Shown here in pieces: positions 25,901 through 37,900 of a stretch of 64,000 bases of DNA; the first letter of the stretch is position 1, and each line of letters starts with the position of its first letter. The translations under genes and the position numbers were made by a program. This stretch comes from Cryptomeria japonica (taxonomy: Eukaryota; Streptophyta; Pinopsida; Cupressales; Cupressaceae): the NCBI RefSeq assembly GCF_030272615.1, contig NC_081406.1:243281218-243345217 (forward strand), in the 5' to 3' direction. The notes beneath the pieces are model-generated. The model was given only the letters and a program-made list of their open reading frames with translations, was not told the origin of the DNA and ran no database searches.

Positions 25901-28900
25901 TGTGTTGTAAATTCTAAAAACTACCCCTAAATGACATGCCAAGGATTATTGTTAGAATATTTAATCTTTACTTGGAATCCCTACATGTAATTTGTCCTCT
26001 AGTACATGTGTGAGGACAAGTCATTTCTTTTATTTTCCTTTATTAAGGAATTTTAGATTTCCTCCTTAAGAGGATGTGGACACATGGCACACACATTTTA
26101 TGAATTGTGGCATTCATAGATTTGGGAGTTACAAAGTAACTCCCCTCCTCATCTCTATTTAAGAGATGTCTTCTTAATAACAATATTGTAAAGAGCTTCT
26201 TGCTCCCTCTCTCTCTCATTTTAGGCATCGTCTCATTCATAATAACACAAGGGTTTTTTTTTGGCTTTTCCCCTTTCAAAGTTCTTGTGCCTCCTCCTTC
26301 ACATTTGGGTGATTGCTCCAAGGTTTTTGCATTTCTCTTGGTAACATCTATTTCATCAATAAACTTACTTGGATTTTGTTTTTTTTTCCTTGCTCTTGTA
26401 TTTCCTTTCATGGTATCAGAGCAGGTCCTAATCCTTGTTTCAAGTTGAGATTGATGAAGGTTACCATTCTGTGGAGTTCACCCTCTTGGAGGCATTCTTG
26501 AAAGGAGAAGAAGTTCTTTCTCTAATATTTTCTACTGTGCAGGTTTTTTGCTTTAAATCTGTATTTTTTTAATTTTTTTTTTGCTAACGTGCTTTGGAAG
26601 GCATGCCACCAAAGTTATTTCTTTGGTTTAAGTTTTTTGTGACTAGTTTGGAAGGTTTACTGCCAAACTCAGCCTCCTTAATCTGTTTGGTCGGCTTGCC
26701 GCCAAACCCATTTTATCTAACTTGTTTTGGAAGGCTTGCCGCCAAAACTGAATTATTATTAAATTCCATCTCTAATTTGCTTGCAAGTTCTAACATCTCG
26801 TGTTTGCAGGATTTTTTTTTAAATAAGTTTCATATTGTTCTCTAGTTTTACGTATTGCAAATTTTTGTTCCAGAAGTTTAAAATTATATCGTCTTTTGTT
26901 TGTATTGTTATCTCTACAAATTTAACCTCTGTGTCTATATCTCTGTGTTGATAGCACCTCGCCTTTGCTCTGTTTGACTCATTCTTGAGTATACCATTTT
27001 CTTCTTAAACCTATTTGAACCTACTGAAGTATCTTCCCTTGCATGGTCACTGCATCAACACCTGCATGGGCACTGCCTTTTCTACATTAAACGTTTTTTT
27101 GTAAGTGTTCATCCTCTGTGTATTGTCTCTGGTTTATTCTGCCCATATTTAGAAACCGTCAGGACTGAGGCCCATATTCTCTTTGAACATAACGTTGTTT
27201 TCCTACTATAACGTTTCATTTCCTTACCTTCCACGCTATCCAAGTTCATTTAGTTTATACGAGTAAAAGTTTATAAAGTTCCAAATTAAAAGCTCTTACT
27301 TCTGTTCTTTTCTTACGTATATTTCTTATATAAAAGTTTCAAACTTTTAAAAAGTTTATAAAGTTTTTTTTTAATCAAAAAGTTTATAATATTTATAGTC
27401 TTTTAATTAAGTTTCTTTAATTTAAAAATATATTTCATATATTAATAAGTTTTAAAAAAAGTATGTAAATTATTTTATAATAGAACTTTTTAAATATATG
27501 TTTTCAAAGAATCATTTTATTTTTATTATTAATAAAGTTTAAAAAATATATATATAAATATCTATGGAGCGTAGGAGGAGGTTAGGGTTTGCAGGTGGCG
27601 GTGGATTTCGAACGCGAGAGATGGAGAATGGCTCACGGTGTCTTGACAACCATCGGCCTTGGTTTCCACCTCATGCTACCCAGTTCCAACGTTATGGTTC
27701 AGATCAAAGAAGGGGGGATAGGGGCAGTTTTGACGATGCCTGAATTTCCTTTGAGCTAGACAAGAATAAATGGGGCCATTCCAGGATCTTGAACTTCCCT
27801 AAGTGGAGTTAAAAGAAGACTGAGGAGCGGTTTTGGAAGAAAAAACTAGCAGCTACCAAGAAACCCATCACTGTGGAGGCACTGGCGACGACGGAGAAGA
27901 GAACCATTAGCATCTGTATTGATTCACCGACTTGGAAGGAATCGGTTCAAGTTTTGTGCACTAGAGCCTTCTTCATGAAGTGGGGAGGAGATTGGCCTGC
28001 TTTTCCAAAGATAAGGAAATGGGTTGATGAGGAATGGGGGAGCCATTTCGAGATCAAAACCCTAACTAACGGCTTTTTCCTAATCATTGCTGGGTCAGAA
28101 GTGGAAAAAACCAGAATCATGTATAATGGGCCTTTTATGATGAAGGGAGTAGGGTTCTACATTAAAGATTGGATCCCCAACTTTGATCCCCGACAAGCCT
28201 CCATTGAGGAAATCCCAATATGGATTAGGTTATAGAACTTACCGCATGAGTATTGGAAGGAAGAAGTTTTCAAGACAATCGGTGAGAAGCTAGGGAGATT
28301 CATCAAATCGGATGAAGCCATTGATAAACTGGACTCATGCATGTATGCTCGAATCTGCATAATGTGGAAATCCCATCCCTTGCTCCCCAAGGCCGTTGAA
28401 ATCCGCTCCCCTAAGGGCTTCTGGTGGCAAGAGTTAGAAGTTGAAGAGATCATGGTGAAATGTAAGTCCTGTAAAGAGTGGGGGCATGAGGAATTTGAAT
28501 GTATGGCAGGTCAGAAAGGCAAAGGCAGGGCTGACAGAGCACTAGAGGACCAGTTGGTGGCATCAACGAAATCTGCAAAGGACGTGCCGGATGTCACGCT
28601 CACACAATCGACTCCTGCCACCGATTCTGCTGTTTGTCCGGGCGCAGCAAGCCTGAAATACGATGCTAGAAAGGATCAGCTGGTAGTGTCCACGGAAGTC
28701 ACCAAAGATGCAATGGAGACTAAGTTGGCTGACCAATCTCCAGTCACTGTTTCTGCAGTAGGTTTAGATGCCGCATATCTGAAAGGCGTTGAAGGGGAGG
28801 CTACTTCGGCATGTGGATCGCTCCTAGCAGGATATGATGGGGGAGACCCACGTGGTTTCAACAAGTGGTGAAGCGCTTAGGGGCGGTCTCACTCCAACGA

Positions 28901-31900
28901 TTGGATCGATCTTGGTGTCAGACCCAGTTTTTAAACCCCAGGCTGGGGTAGGCGGTGTGGGATTTCCTTTTCCTCCCCCGAGGCCTCCTCCCCTTAGGAC
29001 TGGAAGGGAGGTACCTTTGGTTGGAATCATGGGGAGGCTACCAGCGACCCTAAATTCTGACACTCCTGTAGAGTTTGAAGAGTTAAAGGCGATCAGGCTC
29101 AAAGATATTCATGTCTCCATGGCCAAGGAGGACTATGAGAAATCCATGGAGATGGAATCTGGAGATGAAGATGACTTGAGTGATGATTCGTTGGGGATGT
29201 CTACGGAGTTAGGGGACACAGACACAAGGACCATCAAACAAACCAAATCAAAGCCCAATAAGGAGACTAAAGGGAGTATGAGGGGAAGGAAAAATAGACA
29301 GAAGTTGCTGGAGGAAGCAGGCAACATGAAGGGACGGACCAGACTTCTTAGATCCGAGAGAGACCTGTTCTCTCTTGGGCAGCAATGAAGTTCCTAAAGT
29401 GGAATGCTAGGGGCTGCAATGCTCCTGACAAGCGTCGCATGATCAAAAGAGGGTTTGATCAGGCGAAACCAGAGGTAATTTGCATTCTGGAAACAAAGTT
29501 AGGTAGTGAAGAGGCGGCTAGGATACTTGGTGTTAGACAGAGGTGGTCTGATTTTTTTGTTGGTCCGGAGGGGGCTTCAGGTGGCCTGGGAATCTTGTGG
29601 AACCCCCAATTAGTGAAAGTGGAAGCAGTCTCAAGCTCTAGATATTGGCAGATGGCAAAGGTAAGCTCACGGACTATTAATTTCTCAGGTTTCTTAATCA
29701 ATGTTTATGGCCCTATTAAAACAACAGATAAATGCTAGCTCTGGGAGGAAATTACAGATGGCAAAGGTAAGATTGAAAGAGGAGTTTTTGGTTGTGATCC
29801 CACAATTAGTTACTAGGGAGGACAATCAGATGCTTGAGGAGCCAGTTTCTCTGAAGGAACTGAAAGCAGCTATTTTTGGTCTTGGTGGGGAGAAAGCGTC
29901 GAGCCCGGACGGCTTTCAAGCTTTCTTTTACCAGTATTTTTGGGATTTGTTAGGCAGTGAGTTGTTGGTGGTGGTTGAAGAGTCCAGGACTAGGGGATTT
30001 ATCCTGAAAGAATTCAATAGTACTATGGTGGCGCTTATCCCAAAGAAAGATAAACCGGTGTGCTTTGAGGAATTCCAATCATTCTCGCTGTGCAATACTA
30101 TTTACAAAATCATTTCAAAAGTTGCTGCCAATAGACTCAAATTGATCCTGGAAAAACTTATATCCTGTGAACAGAGCGGCTTCGCCCCTGGGAGGAACAT
30201 TGTTGATGGGATTATTGTGGCTCATGAGGCGATACACACGGCCATGAAGAGCAGACAGAGAAGAATGATGCTGAAGCTCGACATCCGGAAAGCCTATGAC
30301 AGAGTTGACAAGTCTTTTCTATTGGCTGTGCTTGCTAAGTTTGGTTTCAGTAATGGTTGGATTAAGTGGATTTCTAGTATGATTATGCAGTTCAATGTTT
30401 CGATATTAGTCAATGGCAGCCCCCAAGGTTTTTTTCCTACCTCGCGGGGTATTCGCCAGGGGGATCCCATCTCCCCCTTTCTATTCATCTTGTTGGCGAA
30501 AGTATTAGGCCGATCGATAGCAAGAAAGCGTTCTCAGAGGATGTGGAAAGGCATTGAGATTGCTAGAGGGGTGGAACCGACTACACATTCTCAGTTTGTT
30601 GATGATACTTGCCTTTTCGGAGTGGCTTCCATGCAAGAAGCAACGGTGATGAAACAAGTTCTTGACAAATTTAACTGGGCCACTGGACAAGAGGTCAATT
30701 GGCAAAAGTCGGAGATATTCTTTTTTCATACTGAGGTAGGCACTCAAAGGGTCATTGCCAGACTCTTTGGCATTAGAATTGGACATCTCCCGAGGAAGTT
30801 TCTTGGTACGCCACTCTTTGCTGGAGCTGGTACGACAAAGATTTGGAAAGGGCTAATTGACAGTTGTAAAGCAAAAATGGAGGGTTGGAAAAGCAAATGG
30901 CTCATGTTGGCCGGTCGCATTTTACTGTTGAAATCAGTAATCTCGGCAATGCCAATTTTTTCCATGGCTTGCTTCAAACTTCCAAGTATGATCATCAAGA
31001 ACATTCAATAGAAAATGAGGAAACTCATGTGGAATAGTAACTAGGATCAGGACAAAATTCCTTTAATGGCTTGGGAAAGAGTTTGCAAACCGAAAGGGGG
31101 TGGTGGTGCGGGGCTCTGTGACTGAAAGTTAATCAATGAAGCTATGGGGGCGAAGTTGGTGTGGCAGATGTATAGTAAGCCGGAGCAAAGATGGGTACAA
31201 ATTCTTCGGGCCAAGTACCTGGACAATGAAGATAGGGAGAGAATACTCACGGTTGAAAATCCCACTAGAGGATCTACCCTTTGGAACTTTCTAATGAATT
31301 GTAGAAGCCTGGTTACCAATCACCTGACATGGCGAATAGGAGATGGCCATAAGGCTAGTTTTTGGCAGGATTCTTGGGATGGTCGCCCAGCCTTGGATGT
31401 CAGGGTTCCTTAGCGGATTGTTCAAAAGACCATCCAACATTGGGGAGACAAAGTGAGCGATTTTCTGGTCCCAGAATCATTCGATCTGCGACAGAGAATG
31501 ACTTGGAAGGATCCTAGCGATCTAGATTTGGGGGAGGATGATCAAAGGACGTTGAGGAATATCCTAGAAAAGTAGAGAGGTGACGGGTTCCAAGGAGCAA
31601 GATGAAATCATTTGGTGTGGTGCGAAGAGTGGAATTTATTTTGTCAAGCTGGGGTACACCTTGGAGGAAGATGTCAGGAACGTGGATTGGGAAGCAAAGA
31701 TATGTTGGAACAACGCTTGTCTGCCCAAAGCAGGTGCGTTCTCATGGCTGGCGGGTAACAGTTGTATTTTGACAGGGGATAGACTTAAAAGAATGGGGTT
31801 TGCGGGTCCCTTTCATTGTGTGCTATGTAAGGAGGAGGAGGAAGATGTGGACCATCTTCTTCTGGGATGCGAGTTTGCCTAGGAAGCATGGCGATTCAGG

Positions 31901-34900
31901 TTGCAGAGGCTGAGTTGGAAGGGTCTGTTGGTAGGGAACCTCAAAGACTGGCTGGAATCGTGGCCGGTTTTGAACATTTCATCAACCTTCGCTGCAATTT
32001 GGAAGGTCATGCCATCAACAGTAATGTGGGAAGTTTGGAAAGAACGGAATCGACGGCTCTTTGAGGATAAAAAGAACCCATGGAGCGATTTTTGATCAGA
32101 TTGGAGAGGGCGATTTCGGAATTAGTCTCTAATGCTGCGTCCTAGGTAAATCTGGCGAAGACCCCATTCACTCAATTTGATGCTGGTATCCTAGTGGGCT
32201 GGCCTTTGATCAAGTTCAGGCCTGCTAATGGGCTTTTGAGGGCTTATCCTCCTAGGGTTGTTGAAAAAAGTCATGTGTGGATGGCGCCAGACAGGGGATG
32301 GATCAAAATCAACTTTGATGGGGCATCCATGCGGAATCTCAGGACCTCCGGTGCCAGGGTCATTGCTCAAGATGAGAAAGGTAGTATTTTAGCATTTAGA
32401 GCAAAGAGATTGGTGGATGGCACTAACAATGAAGCTGAGTATCAGGCGGCAATCGAAGCAATTCTTATGGCGAAAAATTGGAGGTGAAAAAACTACACCT
32501 TGAAGGGGACTCCCAAATAGTGGTGAATGGCATAGCTAGGGGTAGGATGGATGCTTGGCACCTGGATAAACATATCAGAAGAATACATGACCTTCTAATT
32601 GGGTTCAAGGACTTTAAAGTATCACAAGTTCTAAGGGAAGTGAATGCAGAAGCTAATGTGCTCTCGAACGTAGGTGCAAATGGTTCCTTGGCTGAACATT
32701 TTAATATTTTTGAAGACTTAAGGGATTTGGATCCCTTAGAATTTGTATGAAGAAGCACTGAGTATGAAAGGTGAACCCAAGAAGTTGTGAAAAACTATGT
32801 GTGAACCCATTTTAGATATGAATGTTGAGGGGTGAGGAAGGCTTATGTGGATTGAGTACACTACAATGGCAGCAAGTTGAGAATGGCGGCATAGGTGCAA
32901 TTATGACAGTGACTGGTACTTTGGTTTTGCTGGCGATGTGCGTTGTGAGGTGGTGCATGAGGAGTAATAAATGTAAGGGGTGGCAGCGTTTTGTGACATT
33001 ATGGTCGGTTTTTGGCATCTCGAAGAGGGATTGCAATTTCCTTTGCAAGCGTTGTTTCTAGGCTGTGTGGCAGGGGAACGATGGAAGCGAATTTCTCGTT
33101 GTTCACTCCGAGCCAAATGTCTGCCTTTTGAGGCCCTATTTCAAGCCATCGTCTGAAGAATGTATTTAGGGTGGACGAGGAAGAATTTTGAAAGGCTGTT
33201 CATTTGATGTTTGGAGATGAATTCCTGAATAGTGACTATCGCCCATGAACTAATTTGGCCGTATCGTCCTTGTTTGTGGCACTGGCGCTGATGGTGGGAA
33301 GTTCAAGGGAGGAGGTGACGTGGGTGGGGTCTCTCGTTCTGAGACCAAAATGGTCGATTGGCCTGATGGAGTTGGTGGAACGTGCAGAGATTGGTGTGGG
33401 TTTGCGAATGGTGCAAGGGTCGTGGAGGCGCTTAGGCGGGCAGAATGATGCAGTGCAGCCTCTAGTGGTGTGGTCGGCCTCTCGCTCGGTTGAAGATCAG
33501 TTGGAAGATGCAAGGAAAGGGTGGCGGGATCTACTGGACTTTGTGCGGAAGATGGGTCCGACGGAGCGGGCGAAACTGTGCAGCAAGCAGACCCCAATGA
33601 AGTCGCAGGCTCCGATTGGTGAGGATGGGCGGCCGATGGTGCAACATCAAATCCCATGGAAGATTGCGAAGATCGTGGATCGCAGCGAGTTGCGAGGAGG
33701 TCAGTCGGGAACAATGACCAGTGTTGGGATGGTGCAGTCTAATGTAGGACCCAGTCATGCCACTCCCAATTCTCCAAGGAGGAGGCCCTTGGCTGGCTCC
33801 GGTAGGATGGTTTCGTGAGGAATTTTCTGTTAGTAGGCCGTTGGTTTTTTTGGTGGTTTTTCACTGATGTAAGGAATGTAACCTTAGTGGTTGGCATAGC
33901 TGGTGTTGTTTTTCTGTCTCAGGTTTCATTTGAGTTTTGTAGGGGCGAGACCTCATATAGTCTTATGATAGTGGAAAAGCTGCAGAGTACCTAAAAGCAT
34001 GTAATTTTCTCCTTTCAATCAATACAAATTTTAAACCTGTTATCGATCAAAATATATATATATAATTTGTTTACTAAAAGTTAAGTTTGTTAAATTTAAA
34101 TTTTTTTTTCAAACTTTGAAAGTAACATTTCTTCTTAAATTTTTTTTTTTTAAATTTGTTATTTTTAATTATTATTGAAATTCGGTTTATTATTTCAATC
34201 AAGGAGGTTAGTTTTCATTTTTTAATCAAAGGGGTAATTTTTCATAATTTGTCTTTTATTTTGTTATCATGTCTACTTTAATTCCAGAAATTAAATTAAA
34301 TAGTTCTAATTATCATTCATGGAAAACACATATTTCCTTTATTTTTCGTTTCAAGCACCTTTTGGATGTTGCTACTGATAAAAGTTCAGAACCTGCTACA
34401 ACTGCTCCTCAAGCCAACCAAGACAGGTGGAAGGCTCAAAATGAGGAAGCACTTGGTTTGATTGGAATTTCAATGGTTCCTGATTTGTATGTTCTGATTG
34501 GAAATTGTACAAAAGCATATGAGGCATGGGAAATTTTAAAAACAACTTATGATAGTTCAAACAAATCCAGAAAAATTCAGCTTCAAGATCAACTCGAAGA
34601 TCTCAAGTATACGGATTTTAAAACCATGGATGAATTCTTGTTAAAGTTTGATTCTATTAATGGTCAATTAATTGGTTTAGGAGTTACACTAGCTGATATA
34701 CGTTTAATTCATCTTATTCTTAAAAAATGTCTTCCTTGTCAATTTCAGCAATTTATTACTAATATTCATGCTCAGCTTGCTATTCTTAGTTTAGCTAGTC
34801 AATTAACTTATGATATTTTTCGTAATTTATTATGTCAAGAGGAAGCTAAATTAATTCAGTTTGGTACTCTTAAAAGTAGTGAACATGCTTTTATGTCTAA

Positions 34901-37900
34901 AAATCAAAATTATAATAACCATTTTATATCCAATAATAATAATCATAATAAATATTATTCTAATAATAAATTTCATTCTAAATCCTATAATAACAATTCT
35001 AATAATAATCCAAAGAATAATTATTCTAAGAGGCCCCATTGTACATATTGTGGTAAGGATGGTCATGTGACTAATACTTGTTTTAAGAAGCAAAACGGTA
35101 AAAAGCCCATGAACCAAAATAATTAAAATAATCAACAACATAAACATTGTTATAAGAAAGGTAATAATAATGGTAATTCATCTCGTCATGCATTTACATG
35201 TACTTATAATGTTTCTCAACCACTTGAGTGGATTATTGATTCTGGTGCATCTCATCATGTTACTTCTTATAAAGAATGTTTTGAATCTTTGCATCCTCAT
35301 ACTTCCAATATTCCTATCCAATCAACTAATAATCATAGTTGCAAAGTTGAAGCTATTGGTGATGTGAATGTCCCTAATGGGAAATTACATGATGTTCTTT
35401 ATGATCTTGAATTAAAATCAAATTTGCTTTCAGTTCCTAAACTTTGTCAAGATTATAAGATTAACTTTTATAGGGGCATGTGTTATATCATTAATCCAGA
35501 AACTAATCATGTTATTGCTATTGCTAAAATGGATACTGATAACTTATTTAAGTTCTATGAATTTGCTCCTACAAAGTATTCCTTGCTTACTACTGTTGAT
35601 TTTACTATATGGCATGAAAGACTTGGCCATCTCAATTCTGATTATATTTCATTGATGCAAAAAGAAAATATGGTTGATGGATTGCCTACTATTGTTCCTT
35701 CTCAAATTGTTTGCAATGGTTGCATGAGTGGTAAGATGCATAGGGAACCCTTTCCTCATGGTCAATCTTGGAGGGCATATACTATATTGCATCTAGTTCA
35801 TAGTGATCTCTTGGGTCCCATGGAGAATCCCTCCATCCAAGGTTCAAGGTATGCTCTTACCTTTGTTGATGATTTTTCAAGGAGAACATGGATATATTTC
35901 CTTCATAGTAAGGATCAAGTGCTTGATGTGTTTACTGAATTTCATATGTTTGAAGAAAGGCAATTTGGTTCTAAAATTGAGATTCTTCGTATTGTGGAAA
36001 TGGCAATATGTTTATTGCATGCAAAAAAATATGGATTACAAGTTTTGGGCTGAAACTATGGCTTGTGCAACTTATTTAATTAATAGAACACCTACCAAAG
36101 CCTTAAAGGATAAAGCTTCATTTAATTAATAGAACACCTACCAAAGCCTTAAAGGATAAAACTCCTGAAGAAGCTTGGTCTGGTAAAAAGCCCAATTCGC
36201 AGAATTTAAGAATTTTTGGTTCCACGGCTTATGCTCACAAACCTAAGGAGAAAAGACAAAAATTAGATGCTAAATCTTCTCCTTTTATTTTTGTTGGTTA
36301 TGATGAAAATACTAAAGGTTATAGAGTTTACAATCCTATTACTAACAAGGTAAAAGTTGCAAGAGATGTTTGTAATGCAGAAAAAGGCATTCATGATTAT
36401 TCTAAAGTGGAGGATGATGAACTTGCTCAAAGCAAAGTTGTGCTTGTGGAGGACCAACCTCCTTCTCTTAACCCTACTCCTAATGCATCTCTTTCTATTC
36501 CTTCTAGTGATAGTGATGATGATAATAATAACTCTACTCCTCATGACTCTTCTTCTAGTGATGAATCCATTACTTCTAAAAGAAGACCTAAATGGTTTAA
36601 ATCTTTAATTCAAGATAGTGATGAATACTTAGCTAGAATGGATAGACTTCAAGCTAGAAGAGTTAATTATTGTAATTATGCTTTAATGTCTACTATTATG
36701 AATTCTAATGATCCTAAAACATTTGATCAAGCTAAAAATCAACCTCATTGGCAAAAAGCTATGAAAGAAGAGTATGATACTTTGCTTGCCAATCAAACTT
36801 GGGATTTAGTTCCTTTACCTCAAGGTAAAAATCTTGTTTCTTGTAAGTGGTTATATAAAACTAAATTGAATGCAAATAATGAAGTTACTAAGTTTAAAGC
36901 TAGATTAATTGCTAGAGGTTTTTTTCAAATTGAAGGCTTAGATTATACAGAAGCTTTTGCTCCTGTTGCTAAAATGCTTACTTTTGCTTCCGTTGCTAAA
37001 ATGCCTACTATTAAACTTGTTCTTGCTTTAACTTCTAATATGAATTTGCCTATTCATCAAATGGATGTTAAAAGTGCTTTTCTAAATGGTGATTTAGATG
37101 AGGAAATTTATATGTCTCAACCTCTTGGTTTTGTTAAGGATGGTAATGAACATTTAGTTTGCAAGTTAAAGAAATCAATTTATGGTTTGAGGCAATCTCC
37201 TAGAGAATGGTATTATAAGATTAATGCATTCTTTCTTTCTCAAGGTTTCATTAGAAGTAAAAATGATCCAAATTTGTATATTAAACATAGTGAAGATGAC
37301 ATTGTGATTATTATTTTATATGTAGATGATTTCATTCTAACTTCAAGTTCCAATAATTTGATTTCTGAAATTAAGTTTCAATTCAATCAAAAATTTCAAA
37401 AGACTGATTTAGGACTTTTACATTATTTTTTGGGAATGCAAATTTGGCAAACAAGTAATGGTATTTTTCTATCTCAAAGTAAATATGCTCAAGATCTTTT
37501 AGACAAGTTTAAAATGAATGATGCTAACCATGTTTCAATTCTTATTGAATTAGGCACTAAGTTAATGCTTGATATGCAAACTCCACTTGTTGATCCTACT
37601 TTGTATAGACAATTAGTTGGAAGTTTAAATTATTTTACTCTTACTAGGCCAGATATTGCTTATAGTGTTGGTTTGGTTTCAAGATTCATGTCTAAACCTC
37701 AACAAACACACTTTAAAGTTGCTAAAAAAAATTTTTAGATATATTAAAGGAACTATTAATGTAGGTTTGTTTTATGATGCAAATTCTGATTTTACTTTAA
37801 AAGGTTTTACTGATTCCAATCTAGGTGGAGATCCCAATGATGGGAAATCTACTTGTGATTATTTTTTTTGTTGGTTCAAGAGAAATTTCTTGGAATAGTA

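Larger units (their letters stand above)
27557..34050 (+). mobile_element. LINE (L1-like, RNase H-bearing), about 6.5 kb, inserted in the Copia leader
   Basis: It contains ORF1 (DUF4283-like plus CCHC knuckle), then ORF2 with the endonuclease N-terminus, reverse transcriptase, zf-RVT and RNase H. The 3' end reads ACCTGTTATCGATCAAAA, like other plant LINE tails. Both sides carry an A4-6(TA)5-6A run, plausibly the target duplication though low-complexity. GC content is visibly higher than the AT-rich surroundings. Many stops show it is dead. Confidence 0.85.

Noticed and set aside
33255-33818. Uninterrupted 187-codon plus-strand frame
   Set aside because: It lies in the GC-rich LINE 3' untranslated region, has no domain, and an antisense frame of similar length overlaps it, so chance is likely.
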